64,000 nt of DNA from Acidobacteriota bacterium (GTDB lineage: Bacteria; Acidobacteriota; Holophagae; Acanthopleuribacterales; Acanthopleuribacteraceae): the NCBI GenBank assembly GCA_020439745.1, contig JAGQSC010000019.1, positions 434,001 to 498,000 on the forward strand, written 5' to 3'. The position numbers and the translations under genes were made by a program. Under the pieces are notes generated by a model. It did not search any database. It worked only from the letters and a program-made list of their open reading frames with translations, and was not told the origin of the DNA. Shown here piece by piece: positions 26,356 to 36,243 of the stretch (the first letter of the stretch is position 1; every line of letters starts with the position of its first letter).

Positions 26356-26637
26356 ATCTCGATAGAAGCGTAGGAAGTAGGTGATCGGCGCCGTGGCTGT
26401 CATTGTGACCGTGATCGAAGGCCAGGTGTCGGTGAGCATGAAGGTCACCTGGTTTGAGAGCGGCGCAATCTCGTTACCCATATCGTCTACCAGAATGGCG
26501 CTCACATACCATGTCCCATTGGGCCAATTGAGAACCCCCACATTGTTGATGGTACCGAAGAAAGAAATATTGTCCACTTGCGCCATCAGGGGTTGTGCCA
26601 CATTAACCATAAACACAAGGCACAGTAGATGCTTCAT
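26329..26637 (-). CDS. Small secreted protein of unknown function
   Basis: 102 residues. The ATG at 26637 follows AGGAGG closely and begins a signal peptide (MKHLLCLVFMVNVAQPLMAQ). The mature ~82 residues look like a single beta-sandwich (WYVSAILVDDMGNEI, PSITVTMTATAPITYFLRFY). No family is recognised. It lies 48 bp downstream of the acetyltransferase on the same strand but has its own good ribosome site. Confidence 0.65.
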   Translation of the reverse strand: MKHLLCLVFMVNVAQPLMAQVDNISFFGTINNVGVLNWPNGTWYVSAILVDDMGNEIAPLSNQVTFMLTDTWPSITVTMTATAPITYFLRFYRDESGGLWLR

Positions 26638-26685
26638 AGGGTCCTCCTGCTTCAAAGCCAAAGTATCACTACTAACTCGACGCGT

Positions 26686-27222
26686 TCAATTTGCATCGTT
26701 GTGAAGCGTTGCAAACATCACATGGTCGGTTTGCAGGTCACTGCCCAGCACAAAGGCTTTGGTGCCTACCTGTTGAAATCCGTTTTTCTTGTAAAAGGCG
26801 ATCGCGCGGGCATTGCGTTCCCATACGCCCAACCATAACGAGGTCGCGCCGCGCTTCACGGCTTCCCTCTTACCTGCTTCCATCAGAGTATGGGCCAGTC
26901 CACCACCAATCTGCATGCGGTCCACATAAAAGCGCACCAGTTCGTGCGACTCGCAGTCGCCCACACAGTCGGGCCTTTCAGCATTGCGGATATGTAGGTA
27001 CCCAAGGGGTGCGTTCGCATGTTCCGCCAACATGAAGAATCCAAGTTCATCGTTTAACTCATTCATGATCCTTTGCAGTTCAAAAGCAACATCCAGATAG
27101 GCCTTTAGATCGTCGGGATGATTGTCTGCTGCAAACGCATCGTGGAAGGTTTGCCGTCCAAACACGGCGATCGTCGGGGCATCAGCGCCAGTAGCGAGCC
27201 GAATATGAATGTCTTTAGCCAC
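26686..27222 (-). CDS. GNAT-family N-acetyltransferase
   Basis: 178 residues. The GTG at 27222 is chosen: it has GGAG upstream, overlaps the preceding acetyltransferase by 8 bp and begins the GNAT fold (KDIHIRLATGAD). Motif A reads RMQIGGGLAHTLMEAG (acetyl-CoA pyrophosphate loop), and motif B ends in ARAIAFYKKNGFQQVG. It transfers acetyl from acetyl-CoA to an amine. The acceptor is unknown. It closes the long minus-strand run that begins with hypA. Confidence 0.82.
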   Translation of the reverse strand: MAKDIHIRLATGADAPTIAVFGRQTFHDAFAADNHPDDLKAYLDVAFELQRIMNELNDELGFFMLAEHANAPLGYLHIRNAERPDCVGDCESHELVRFYVDRMQIGGGLAHTLMEAGKREAVKRGATSLWLGVWERNARAIAFYKKNGFQQVGTKAFVLGSDLQTDHVMFATLHNDAN

Positions 27223-27766
27223 CAGCTGACTCCGGGGCTGGCAAGCGATACAAAACATGACGCTTGAGGGGATGTCCTTTCTCAATCAAGGGATGATCGA
27301 AATCAAACTCATAGGTCATGCCAATCTTTTCCATTACCCTCCGCGAGGCCGTGTTGGCGGGCGTCGTGAACGCGAGTATCTCTTTGAGTGCCAAGGTCTG
27401 AAACCCGTATTCGGCTGCCGCCAATGCCGCCTCGGTCGCTAGGCCACGTCCCCAATGCGCACGTGCCACACGCCAGCCTATCTCTACGCACGGTGTGAAA
27501 TGCGCCTCAAAACGCGGCACCATCAACCCGGTGAACCCCACAAACGCATGATCCATCTGTGTTTCCAACGCCCATAACCCAAATCCGTGTCGCTCAAAGT
27601 GGCTCTGCATGCGGTCCATCAAGTCTTTCGTCTGATCGCGTGTGAGCGGCGAAGGATAGTAACGCATCACTTCTGGATCCGCATTGATGGCTGCAAACGG
27701 CACTAGGTCATCAGGTACCCAGCGACGCATGACCAGGCGTTCCGTCTCAATAACCATCTGTTTCAT
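27215..27766 (-). CDS. RimJ/RimL-type GNAT acetyltransferase
   Basis: 183 residues with the RimJ/RimL arrangement: ETERLVMRRWVPDDL at the N-terminus, WRVARAHWGRGLATEAALAA (motif A) and NTASRRVMEKIGM (motif B). These enzymes acetylate N-terminal or small-molecule amines; the target is unknown. The start overlaps the hydrolase stop as ATGA and the end overlaps the next acetyltransferase by 8 bp, so the three genes are translationally linked. Confidence 0.85.
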   Translation of the reverse strand: MKQMVIETERLVMRRWVPDDLVPFAAINADPEVMRYYPSPLTRDQTKDLMDRMQSHFERHGFGLWALETQMDHAFVGFTGLMVPRFEAHFTPCVEIGWRVARAHWGRGLATEAALAAAEYGFQTLALKEILAFTTPANTASRRVMEKIGMTYEFDFDHPLIEKGHPLKRHVLYRLPAPESAGG

Positions 27767-28521
27767 ACTAATTCGGCATCGGCCTCAGCATGGTAGTGGG
27801 ACCAGGCACCTTCTTCCTGGGCCAAGCGCTTGGCGATGATCATAAGCGCAATGGGGTTATGCCCCAATCCTTGATGGCTGCCCGGAACACGGATGTTCTC
27901 ACTGGTTTTGCTCTCCTCTTCCAAACAACTCTTCCAGCTGACGATGCCATCCGATTTGGTGTAGATGGACGTGGTAGGTACCGGAGGCGGCGTACGCATG
28001 CGCGCAAACACGGATCTATCCACAGACTGTAATTTGTATCCGTTGAGTGCCTCATATAGCCAACGTACATTGGTTGCCGTGATCGGGTCGCGAAAGGGAC
28101 TGCCAAGCGTGATCACCATACGAATATGCTCAGGAAACGCTCGGGCAATCTCGCGAGCATAGACGCCGCCCAAACTCCAACCCACCAAGCTCACTTTTTG
28201 TCCATGGCGACGGTGGATGGCATCCAGGTGCTGAATGACCCCAGTCTCCACGTCCAACCCATCTTCGGGATGGAAGTGATCGCCAAAATTGATGCCTTGC
28301 TCCCAACCATAGACGGTATAACCCATGGCTTTCAGATATCGACGCAATGGTTTGGTAACCAAGTCGCCTGTCATAAAACCGGGCAGAACCATGACTGGAT
28401 GGCCGTCACCCTTGGGCGCTTTTTTCAGGAGCGGATAACTGGCGTAATAGCTGCCCAACTCGAATATCCATCTGCCTTCCAGTATGAGATTCCACAGGGA
28501 CGGTGGTTCAATCGGTTCCAT
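27763..28521 (-). CDS. Alpha/beta-hydrolase (lipase-like)
   Basis: About 252 residues. The nucleophile elbow is VGWSLGGVYARE. The Asp is likely in YTKSDGIVSW and the His in GSHQGLGHNP, so the triad is complete. The oxyanion region is VLPGFMTGD. It resembles small lipases/PGAP1-like hydrolases. The start is uncertain: ATG 28521 has GGAG upstream, and ATG 28536 is also in frame. The coding overlap with the wax-ester synthase gene and the shared strand suggest a joint role in neutral-lipid turnover. That is inference. Confidence 0.8.
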   Translation of the reverse strand: MEPIEPPSLWNLILEGRWIFELGSYYASYPLLKKAPKGDGHPVMVLPGFMTGDLVTKPLRRYLKAMGYTVYGWEQGINFGDHFHPEDGLDVETGVIQHLDAIHRRHGQKVSLVGWSLGGVYAREIARAFPEHIRMVITLGSPFRDPITATNVRWLYEALNGYKLQSVDRSVFARMRTPPPVPTTSIYTKSDGIVSWKSCLEEESKTSENIRVPGSHQGLGHNPIALMIIAKRLAQEEGAWSHYHAEADAELV

Positions 28522-29923
28522 GTGCTTCTGCTCCATGTGCCTGAACGGCGGATTCCAGCTCGTTGGCCGACTCACGTAAGAGTCGCGCAAACACGTCAAG
28601 GTCGGGCATGACCCTAGGCGAGCTCATTGGGCTGATCGTCAAAAGATCGCCATAACTAAATACGACGATGGTCAAGCCCACACCGTCAACAATAGGTGCC
28701 ATCCCCATGGAAGCTATCATGCGGTGTCCCGCCAAATAGAGAGGAATCCTAGGACCCGGTACGTTGGTGATCACACAATTGAACAGGGGCCGATGGCGTT
28801 TCGCCAGCTCCGTTCGCGTATAAAGACGAGCCGCTTGGCCAGCCACCCCATAAGGCACCAATTCACTGTATTCCATGATCAAATTGGCATTGGCCGCCTT
28901 GTGATTGGTTTTGGCATGTGCCATGTTGCGTTGAATTTGGCACAGGCGTTCGATGGGATCTTCAATCTGACTGGCCAATTCCACCAAGGTGGCATCCACC
29001 TGATTACCCAGATCCTGACGCTGCGTCGACTTGCGCGTTGAGATGGGGACCATAGCTACCAGTGGTGCTTCGGGCAGCGACTCGCGTTGTAATAGGTAAT
29101 GCCGCAATGCGCCCGCACAAATCGCCAACACTACATCGTTCAACGTGCACTTCATCAAGTCCTTGAGGGCTTTGACCCTTCGCAGGTCGAGCACCGCCGT
29201 ATTCCAGAGCCTGCTTCTGTCAACGGGCTGGTTGAAGGGCACGTGAGGCGCGCGAAAGGGAACGGCCATCTCTCGCCGCAGGACCCGCGAAAACGTACCC
29301 GATTGCAACGTGGCACGTGCCGTCTCTAGCAAAATCGACGGCAACTTGAAGGGTCGCCGCACAAAATCGGCAGCACTGTGAGCCATTAACTCCAGATCCG
29401 AAGGAATCGGTTTGGCCGCCTTGATTTCGGGCGCATCTCCGTTCGGTTGAATGGGCTGGGCATCGAAGAGCACACTCATAATGGTGTTCCCCGAACCACC
29501 ATCAATCGCTGCATGGTGGATTTTGCTGATAATCGCCGTGGACTGAGCGGGCACTTGCGGAATGTTGTTCAAACCTTCAACAAACACAAACTCCCACAAA
29601 GGTCGGTCACGATCCAGTGTCTGAGCAAACAGACGCGAACACAGTCGGCGCAATTCCCGCCAACCACCAGGTGCAGGCAGTGCCGTATGGTGTAGGTGAT
29701 CATCCAAACGAAAGTGGGGGTCGTCTACCCAAAATGGCCGATCCACAGACAGGGGTACATTCACCAGCTTCTGGCGAAAGGTCCGTAACTTGGACATTCT
29801 TTGGGCCAAGACGAGTCGGAAGTCGTCGAACTTCAGCGCACCCTCAAAAATACACAAGCTCCCCACGTGCATGGGCATATGGGGTTGTTCCAAATACAAG
29901 AATGCAGCATCCAAACCAGACAT
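28508..29923 (-). CDS. Wax ester synthase/diacylglycerol acyltransferase (WS/DGAT)
   Basis: 471 residues from ATG 29923, which begins MSGLDAAFLYLE as in the family. The catalytic HHxxxDG motif is present as IHHAAIDGGSG. The C-terminal domain has the conserved NVPGPRIPLYLAG. WS/DGAT enzymes make wax esters or triacylglycerol from acyl-CoA and an alcohol or diacylglycerol, on the cytoplasmic membrane face. The start lacks a clear ribosome site, so an upstream non-ATG start (up to 30004) is possible. It is followed by an overlapping lipase-like gene. Confidence 0.88.
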   Translation of the reverse strand: MSGLDAAFLYLEQPHMPMHVGSLCIFEGALKFDDFRLVLAQRMSKLRTFRQKLVNVPLSVDRPFWVDDPHFRLDDHLHHTALPAPGGWRELRRLCSRLFAQTLDRDRPLWEFVFVEGLNNIPQVPAQSTAIISKIHHAAIDGGSGNTIMSVLFDAQPIQPNGDAPEIKAAKPIPSDLELMAHSAADFVRRPFKLPSILLETARATLQSGTFSRVLRREMAVPFRAPHVPFNQPVDRSRLWNTAVLDLRRVKALKDLMKCTLNDVVLAICAGALRHYLLQRESLPEAPLVAMVPISTRKSTQRQDLGNQVDATLVELASQIEDPIERLCQIQRNMAHAKTNHKAANANLIMEYSELVPYGVAGQAARLYTRTELAKRHRPLFNCVITNVPGPRIPLYLAGHRMIASMGMAPIVDGVGLTIVVFSYGDLLTISPMSSPRVMPDLDVFARLLRESANELESAVQAHGAEAHGTD

Positions 29924-29993
29924 GGCTTGCAGTGAAGGGTTACTTTTGATCAGATCGAGCACAATCACCAACTTAACACAAACAGAGGGTTCG

Positions 29994-30611
29994 CTACAGA
30001 CCAAGTAACATCACTGCTAATCCGGTGATCACAATCCCGAATCCGGTTGTGACATGGCTCGACAATAGGTGTTTCAATCTACGACCTCTTTCGATGCCCA
30101 ATGAAGCCAGCGAAACCTGGCTGACCATCATGGCGATGGTGATCACACCAAAGAGCAGGCCCACACCAATAATCGCGAACCAACCAAATGCGTAGGCCAA
30201 AAACATCAATGGAATCAGAGGTTCGCAGGGCCCCAAGACCAACGTTAGCACCAGAGCAGCTCCGAATCGCCGGCGGGTATGATGACCGCGGTCAGCCAGA
30301 TTGCGCCACCCCCAAACGGTATAGGCCAATCCAAAGCCAATCAATAAGAGGCCTGCCACAAAGCCCCGCTGATTCTCAAACCAAGCAGCCTGACTTAACG
30401 AAATACCCAACAACACACCCACACAGCCAATGAGCACGCTGCCACCCACATGCCCCATTCCAGCTAGCACAGTCATCCAAAGGCGCTTCCTGGACGGCCA
30501 ACCCTGAGCCGTAGACAGCTGCACCAGGGGAATCCAATGGTCAGGGGCCAGCGCGTGAAGTGCCGCAATCAATGACGTCGAAATGTAAAGAGCCCATAAT
30601 GATCCACTCAC
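29994..30611 (-). CDS. NicO/UreH-like nickel transporter
   Basis: 205 residues with about six transmembrane helices. The first carries HALAPDHW, which fits the HX4DH metal signature of nickel/cobalt permeases and their NicO/UreH-like relatives. Further conserved stretches are GMGHVGGS and LGPCEPLIPLMF. The GTG at 30611 is set by AGGAGGT at ideal spacing, 10 bp after hypE; a longer reading would run into hypE. Position at the end of the hyp operon strongly supports nickel supply for hydrogenase. A TauE/SafE-like exporter is the main alternative. Confidence 0.78.
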   Translation of the reverse strand: MSGSLWALYISTSLIAALHALAPDHWIPLVQLSTAQGWPSRKRLWMTVLAGMGHVGGSVLIGCVGVLLGISLSQAAWFENQRGFVAGLLLIGFGLAYTVWGWRNLADRGHHTRRRFGAALVLTLVLGPCEPLIPLMFLAYAFGWFAIIGVGLLFGVITIAMMVSQVSLASLGIERGRRLKHLLSSHVTTGFGIVITGLAVMLLGL

Positions 30612-30621
30612 GGCATACCTC

Positions 30622-31647
30622 CTAACAAATCCGCGGTAGCGGTTCACCGACCGGCAAGTCCAGCACCCGCTGCGTACCAAACCGTGTGTTGATGACGACA
30701 CCCACGCCCTCGTCGTGGATTTCACCGATGATGGCTGACTGCCGCCCCAAAGGATGAGACTGCCATGCACGAAGCACTGCATCTGCGCCCTCTGGCGCTA
30801 TGGCGAGAACCAGCTTGCCTTCGTTTGCCACATTCATGGCATCGATACCCAACATCTCGCAGGCACCACGCACACTCTCCCTGATTGGGATCTGTGCCTC
30901 ATGAAGCTGGATGAAGGTGTGGCTGGCCTGGGCAAATTCATGGAGGACCGCAACCAGTCCACCACGTGTCGCGTCCCGGCAGGCATGCACCGCTCCCTTG
31001 CCCTGGTCAACAGCTAACTGAACCAGGTCAAAAAGCGCGGCGCAGTCGCTGGTTACATCCGTTTCAAATGACAGGCCTTCCCGCTGAGACATGACGGCAA
31101 TGCCATGGTCGCCTAATGTGCCACTTACGATCAAAAGATCGCCGGGCCTTATGCGATGCACGGAAAGGGCAGGACCCTGCAAGATGCCCAATCCCGTCGT
31201 GTTGATATAAATCTTGTCGGCTTTCCCGCGAGGAACCACTTTGGTATCACCGGCGACAATCTGAACGCCTGCATCATCGGCAGCTTCGCGCATGGAAGCC
31301 ACGATCACTCGCAGATCCACCATAGAGAACCCTTCCTCCAGGATGAAACCAGCGGTGACATAGCGAGGTGTGGCACCGCTGACCGCCACATCGTTAACCG
31401 TTCCATAGATGGCAAGCGTGCCGATATTGCCGCCGGGAAAGAAGATCGGGTCCACCACAAAGCAGTCGGTGCTCACGGCCCATTGGTTCGGCAAGACAGC
31501 CGCGTCGTCTCTGCAACGCAAAAGGGGATTGTCAAAGGCGGCGAGAAACATGTCATCAATCAATTGGCCCATGGCCATTCCACCCGCACCATGGACCATT
31601 TGTACCTGATCGTATTTCAGTCTGGGAACAGGACAAACGAATTTCAT
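30622..31647 (-). CDS. hypE: Hydrogenase maturation protein HypE
   Basis: 341 residues of the PurM/AIR-synthase-like family. HypE dehydrates the carbamoyl group that HypF puts on its C-terminal cysteine to make thiocyanate, the source of the CN ligands on hydrogenase iron. The C-terminus ends PRIC, exactly the required terminal Cys. The N-terminal [15 protein letters not shown] and the DDAAVL motif are present. The ATG at 31647 overlaps the hypD stop as ATGA. Confidence 0.96.
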   Translation of the reverse strand: MKFVCPVPRLKYDQVQMVHGAGGMAMGQLIDDMFLAAFDNPLLRCRDDAAVLPNQWAVSTDCFVVDPIFFPGGNIGTLAIYGTVNDVAVSGATPRYVTAGFILEEGFSMVDLRVIVASMREAADDAGVQIVAGDTKVVPRGKADKIYINTTGLGILQGPALSVHRIRPGDLLIVSGTLGDHGIAVMSQREGLSFETDVTSDCAALFDLVQLAVDQGKGAVHACRDATRGGLVAVLHEFAQASHTFIQLHEAQIPIRESVRGACEMLGIDAMNVANEGKLVLAIAPEGADAVLRAWQSHPLGRQSAIIGEIHDEGVGVVINTRFGTQRVLDLPVGEPLPRIC

Positions 31648-32735
31648 GGTGGCACCGCCCCATATTGGTAATAGGCCGCGCAGGCCCCCTCTGACGACAC
31701 CATGGTGGCACCTAGGGGGTGTTGCGGCGTGCATTGTGTCCCAAATGCCGGACAGTCATAGGGTTTCAGTTGACCTCTCAAAACCAATCCGCTCTGGCAG
31801 ACCTCCGGTTCATGCACGTCCAGATGTCCCAACTCAAAACGGGAAGCCGCATCAAAATCCTTAAATGCGTCGCGCAAAGCAAGCCCACTCAGTGGAATTG
31901 GGCCAATCCCCCGCCAGTTCCGGTCCGTAATCTCAAACACATCCTGAACCCGCTTCTGTGCCAGCGTGTTACCCGTGGCCCGCACTGAACGGGCATACTG
32001 ATTCTCAACGTCGCAACGACCCTCTTCCAGTTGCGAGACCAGCATGCACAGACCTTCCAGGACGTCGGTGGGTTCAAATCCCGTCGCGACGATCGGTACC
32101 TTGTATTGGGCCGCAATAGGTTCATAAGGTTCCGTTCCCATGATGGTGCACACGTGACCGGCCGCCAGATATCCTTGAACCCGGTTATCACTTGCCGCCA
32201 ACAATGCCGTCATTGCAGGCGGTACAAGCACGTGAGAAACCAGGACGGAGAAATTGGTCAATCCCTCCGCCTTTGCCTGCCACACAGCCATCGCATTGGT
32301 GGGCGCGGTCGTTTCAAAACCCACCGCAAAAAACACGACTTGCTTGTGGGGAAGCTTCCTTGCCAAAGCAACTGCATCAAGCGGTGAATAGACGATGCGT
32401 ACGTCACCACCCTGTGACTTCACGGTCATCAGATCACTATTCGAGCCCGGTACACGCAACATGTCACCAAAACTGGTGAACACCACGTCCGGCCTGGCCG
32501 CCAGAATAATTGCCTTGTCCAATAATTCGAGCGGCGTGACACAAACCGGGCAGCCGGGACCATGGACTAATTCAATCTTCGACGGAATCATCTGCTGGAT
32601 ACCGTGTTTGACAATGGCATGGGTTTGGCCACCGCATACCTCCATCACCACCCACGAATGGTGCGTGATTCGATGGAGGCGATCTACCAAACCCCTGACC
32701 AACTGTGGGTCGCGAAATTCATCGACGTATTTCAT
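31644..32735 (-). CDS. hypD: Hydrogenase maturation protein HypD
   Basis: 363 residues. HypD binds a [4Fe-4S] cluster and, with HypC, carries the Fe(CN)2CO unit. Its motifs are visible: [26 protein letters not shown], the [13 protein letters not shown] segment, and C-terminal cysteines in [17 protein letters not shown] (shortened here). The start at 32735 overlaps the hypC stop as ATGA. Normal length. Confidence 0.96.
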   Translation of the reverse strand: MKYVDEFRDPQLVRGLVDRLHRITHHSWVVMEVCGGQTHAIVKHGIQQMIPSKIELVHGPGCPVCVTPLELLDKAIILAARPDVVFTSFGDMLRVPGSNSDLMTVKSQGGDVRIVYSPLDAVALARKLPHKQVVFFAVGFETTAPTNAMAVWQAKAEGLTNFSVLVSHVLVPPAMTALLAASDNRVQGYLAAGHVCTIMGTEPYEPIAAQYKVPIVATGFEPTDVLEGLCMLVSQLEEGRCDVENQYARSVRATGNTLAQKRVQDVFEITDRNWRGIGPIPLSGLALRDAFKDFDAASRFELGHLDVHEPEVCQSGLVLRGQLKPYDCPAFGTQCTPQHPLGATMVSSEGACAAYYQYGAVPP

Positions 32736-32974
32736 GGCCCATCCTCCAAGTGTTCCGCCCAACTTCTAAGCACATCTAGAGATTCTTGCGCCGACTTCGC
32801 GTCCATGAGGCTGATGGCGAATCCAGCATGAACAATCACGTAATCACCCACTTGAGCTTCGGGCGTGTATTCCAGACATATCTGTCTGCGCGTGCCGCCG
32901 TAGTCGATACACGCCATCAATACGTCTCGTTCCACGCCGCGTGAGATAACTTTGCCTGGAATGGCTAGGCACAT
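32732..32974 (-). CDS. hypC: Hydrogenase maturation chaperone HypC
   Basis: 80 residues starting [11 protein letters not shown]; the N-terminal Cys2 is the residue that binds iron and later contacts the large-subunit precursor. [14 protein letters not shown] is the conserved OB-fold part. It overlaps hypF by 10 bp and hypD by 4 bp, so it is fully coupled. Confidence 0.97.
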   Translation of the reverse strand: MCLAIPGKVISRGVERDVLMACIDYGGTRRQICLEYTPEAQVGDYVIVHAGFAISLMDAKSAQESLDVLRSWAEHLEDGP

Positions 32975-35238
32975 AGAACCCTCCCCGCTTCAATTTGGGC
33001 CGCTGCAACTGCGACCTGACCCAACGCAATGCCCCCGTCATTGGGCGGTACCTGACGGTGCGTGAAGACGTCGAATCCCGCAGCTTCCAAACCAGAGACC
33101 ATACTCTCCGTGAAGAGTTCGTTTTGGAAGACACCACCCGTCAAGCCTACGCGAAAACATCCGGTTAAATCGCGTGCCAATTCACAGGCTCTCACCCAAT
33201 AGGCCGCCAATGTTTCATGAAACGCTCGAGCCAGATGCGGCACGTTATGACGTAACTGTACAACCGGCTCCAAAAGCGGTTTCAGGGGAAGCGCTTCTAA
33301 GTGATGCAACTCGAAAGGCCAGGGATCGACTCGTGATACGTCACGTGCGATCATCTCCAGTTCAATCGCCGCTTGTGCTTCGTACGTAGCAGTCAAACGA
33401 ATACCGAGCATTGCGGCAACACCGTCGAACAACCGACCACAGGACGACGTAAGTGGCGCATGGAGCCCTTTAGCCATCATATGTGACCATGTTCCAATTT
33501 TATTGTCGTCAATTTGACACGTGAAGGGATGATCCATCCAACGGTCCGGTACCAGATGCCTGAGATACGCAATCGCCATTCTTTGTGGCTCTTTGATGGC
33601 ACGTTCACCGCCCGGCATGGGTACCGGTTCTAACCATGCCAGTCGCTCAAAATCCCTGGCGTTTCCGAATAAGAGTTCGCCCCCCCATATAGTGTCATCC
33701 AACCCATATCCGGTTCCATCCAGAACCACACCCAGGATCGGTTCTTCAATGTGATGTTCAGCCATTAATGAAGCTAGATGAGCGTGGTGATGCTGCACTT
33801 CAACACGTGGCAGCGTTTGGGCCCGCGCCCACTTGGCTGTCAGGTATTCGGGATGAAGGTCGCAGGCAACCACAGCGGGTTCAATCTCCAGGATCTCCTG
33901 CAAATGCGAGGTGCACTCTAGAAAGAAGGCGAAACTCTGGGCATGGTCTTGATCACCCAAGTGCTGCGATAGGAACACGCAGTCATCACGCGCCAAGGCA
34001 CTTGTGGCCTTGAATTGGCCACCACATGCAAGAATATTCACGGGAACGCCGCGTTTCAAAAAGACGGGTTCGGGAACGTAGCCCCTTGCCCTGCGGATAA
34101 GTACTTCACCCCGGCTTGTCATGTTGACCACGGAGTCGTCACAACGGGCTACAATGTCGCGATTGTGGAGCAGAAAGCCATCGCACAATCCTTTCAATCG
34201 AGCCTTGGCCTCATCGATTTCAGTGGCAATCGGTTCGTCACTCAGGTTGCCGCTGGTCATGACCAACGCATCCAAACCCTGATCAAAAAGCAACTGGTGA
34301 AGGGGTGTGTATGGCAACATGAGTCCCAACTTGGACTGGCCCGGAGCCACCCCATCACAAAAATCGTCATGCCTGGGCAACAAGACAATGGGTGCCTTCG
34401 GATCAGCCAGTACGGTTTTGGATTCTGGAGTCAGACAACACAGTTTTTCCGCAATCTTTAGGTCGGCGACCATCACAGCAAACGGTTTGTGTTCTCTCCC
34501 TTTACCGGTGCGCAGCTTAGCGATGGCGCGGGAGTTGCGAGGGTCAGCCGCCAAATGGAATCCACCCAAACCTCTAATCGCTAAGACACGGCCTTGTCTT
34601 AGGAGGTCTGCGGCGATCGCAAATACGCCCTTCCGCAGGGGTGGTGAGCCCTCCGCTTCGAGCCATACGTGGGGACCACAATTTGGGCATGCGACCGGTT
34701 GCGCATGAAAACGACGATTCGAAGGATTCATATACTCGCGTTTGCAGAAGTCACACATGGCAAATGCAGCCAAGGAAGTGTAAGGACGATCGTAGGGAAT
34801 CTGCCTGATGATCGTGAACCTGGGGCCGCAATTGGTGCAATTGATAAACGGGTACGCAAATCTGGGATCGAGCGGCGTATGAAGTTCATTCAAACAGTCG
34901 TCACACATGGCTACATCGGGGGATATGAGTGTTCGCGGCATTTGATCGTGAGTCGTTGCGACGATGACAAAATCAGAGTTACCCAAAGGCTCCAAAGGAG
35001 ACATGTCAATGGCAACGATTCGCGCAAGCCGCGGGAGCTCGCCCTGTAACCTGCTCACAAACTTTGCGACGCGTTCGGAATCGCCTTCAGCTTCAATGGT
35101 GACACCCAGGGCACCGTTATTGACGAATCCCGTCAATTGCTCTTCCTGCGCCAGGCGAAATACAAACGGTCGAAAGCCGACCCCTTGTACCATCCCCTTC
35201 ACTTGAAGGCGTATCCGTTCGATCAATGCCATGGGCAT
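32965..35238 (-). CDS. hypF: Carbamoyltransferase HypF
   Basis: About 757 residues in the usual order: acylphosphatase domain (GMVQGVGFRPFVFRLA), two zinc fingers (CDDC...CTNC and CDFC...CPNC), a YrdC-like domain (KGREHKPFAVMV), and the Kae1-like carbamoyltransferase domain with the metal motif VQHHHAHLASLM and the DGTGYGLD site. It moves carbamoyl phosphate onto the HypE cysteine. The ATG at 35238 follows an AGGGGG element; ATG 35232 two codons later is equally possible. The start is nested in the hypB 3' end. Confidence 0.95.
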   Translation of the reverse strand: MPMALIERIRLQVKGMVQGVGFRPFVFRLAQEEQLTGFVNNGALGVTIEAEGDSERVAKFVSRLQGELPRLARIVAIDMSPLEPLGNSDFVIVATTHDQMPRTLISPDVAMCDDCLNELHTPLDPRFAYPFINCTNCGPRFTIIRQIPYDRPYTSLAAFAMCDFCKREYMNPSNRRFHAQPVACPNCGPHVWLEAEGSPPLRKGVFAIAADLLRQGRVLAIRGLGGFHLAADPRNSRAIAKLRTGKGREHKPFAVMVADLKIAEKLCCLTPESKTVLADPKAPIVLLPRHDDFCDGVAPGQSKLGLMLPYTPLHQLLFDQGLDALVMTSGNLSDEPIATEIDEAKARLKGLCDGFLLHNRDIVARCDDSVVNMTSRGEVLIRRARGYVPEPVFLKRGVPVNILACGGQFKATSALARDDCVFLSQHLGDQDHAQSFAFFLECTSHLQEILEIEPAVVACDLHPEYLTAKWARAQTLPRVEVQHHHAHLASLMAEHHIEEPILGVVLDGTGYGLDDTIWGGELLFGNARDFERLAWLEPVPMPGGERAIKEPQRMAIAYLRHLVPDRWMDHPFTCQIDDNKIGTWSHMMAKGLHAPLTSSCGRLFDGVAAMLGIRLTATYEAQAAIELEMIARDVSRVDPWPFELHHLEALPLKPLLEPVVQLRHNVPHLARAFHETLAAYWVRACELARDLTGCFRVGLTGGVFQNELFTESMVSGLEAAGFDVFTHRQVPPNDGGIALGQVAVAAAQIEAGRVLCA

Positions 35239-35879
35239 AGCCCCCTTGACAGGTGGTAAGCGTTGGCCCGGACCTGGATATGGTCCACCCATGGACGCAA
35301 GAGGTTTTGGTCCTGGTCATTGACTTGCAAAACACTGATCAATGGATTCAAACGCTGGGCGTCGCGCCGGGCCTGCTCCAAATCAAACGATACGAAAGGT
35401 AACAAATCCGTCTTGCTAATAAGTAGGACATCGGCCGCCAAGACCGCCACCGGGTATTTCGCCAGTTTATCCGCGCCCTCTGCCACACTGAGCACCAACA
35501 CCCTCAGATGAGCACCAATGGGACAACTGGTTGGACACACCAGATTACCTACGTTTTCCACGAACACAAAGGGAACCCGATCCAAGTTTTCGTCAGGAAT
35601 CGCATGTAAATCTCTCGCTTCAAGATGGCACCGATTCGATGTGTCTATGTGCATGGTCCACTTGCAGTTAGGGTCAAAATCGGTGTGGTCGTGGAAACTG
35701 GACATCTCTCCATTGACGACGCCACATGGACCCATGAGAGGAATCGATGCTCGGATCAGTGAAGTCTTGCCACATCCAGGGGATCCGAGCAACTCAACCA
35801 CGTAACACTGGTGGGTATCAAAGTGCCGGCGTTGCGCGCTGGCATGAAGTTGCGTTTGATGCTTCAATGACCATTTCAT
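35223..35879 (-). CDS. hypB: Hydrogenase nickel-incorporation GTPase HypB (operon copy)
   Basis: 218 residues. The P-loop is LLGSPGCGKTSLI. The internal metal site is kept as CHLE plus the Cys of VENVGNLVCPTSC. The guanine-specificity motif reads SKTD instead of the usual NKxD. The N-terminus lacks the CxxCGC and His-rich stretch used by E. coli-type HypB to bind nickel tightly. This is the copy in the hypABFCDE operon, overlapping hypA as ATGA. Another HypB gene with the metal-binding N-terminus is divergent at 36300. Confidence 0.94.
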   Translation of the reverse strand: MKWSLKHQTQLHASAQRRHFDTHQCYVVELLGSPGCGKTSLIRASIPLMGPCGVVNGEMSSFHDHTDFDPNCKWTMHIDTSNRCHLEARDLHAIPDENLDRVPFVFVENVGNLVCPTSCPIGAHLRVLVLSVAEGADKLAKYPVAVLAADVLLISKTDLLPFVSFDLEQARRDAQRLNPLISVLQVNDQDQNLLRPWVDHIQVRANAYHLSRGLCPWH

Positions 35880-36211
35880 TCAACCACCTCGATAAACAAA
35901 AGGCGCACGTCATCACCCCCTCGAAATTTCACCCGATCCGATTGGCATTGAGGACAACACGACCAAGCTTGATCGGACTGAAATTCAGTTTTGCAGTTCG
36001 CGCATTCGGCTTGCCTCAACCCCGTGGCCACGGTCAATGTGGCTTCCTCCAGCAGCGTGCCCAGTTTTGCGACGCCGAAACCGTATTGCAACGCATGTAC
36101 CACCACACCACTCAACACGCCCACCTCCACCCCGACCTCGCTGATCTTCTGATCGGGAGCTTGTCTGGCCACTTCGGCCACAATTTGTTGGGCAACGCCT
36201 AGTTCGTGCAT
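35876..36211 (-). CDS. hypA: Hydrogenase nickel-incorporation protein HypA
   Basis: 111 residues. The N-terminal MHELG is the nickel site (His2). The zinc domain has CANC and CPQC pairs. HypA works with HypB to insert nickel into the large subunit. It is the first gene of the long minus-strand operon, 88 bp from the divergent hypB paralogue. The ribosome site is weak. Confidence 0.95.
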   Translation of the reverse strand: MHELGVAQQIVAEVARQAPDQKISEVGVEVGVLSGVVVHALQYGFGVAKLGTLLEEATLTVATGLRQAECANCKTEFQSDQAWSCCPQCQSDRVKFRGGDDVRLLFIEVVE

Positions 36212-36243
36212 AATATCGGAGTAGAAGATCCTTTAATACACAT

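Noticed and set aside
32068-32092. tRNA T-arm look-alike (GGTTCAAATCCC)
   Set aside because: It lies in the coding sequence of hypD, and there is no acceptor stem, D-arm or anticodon arm around it.
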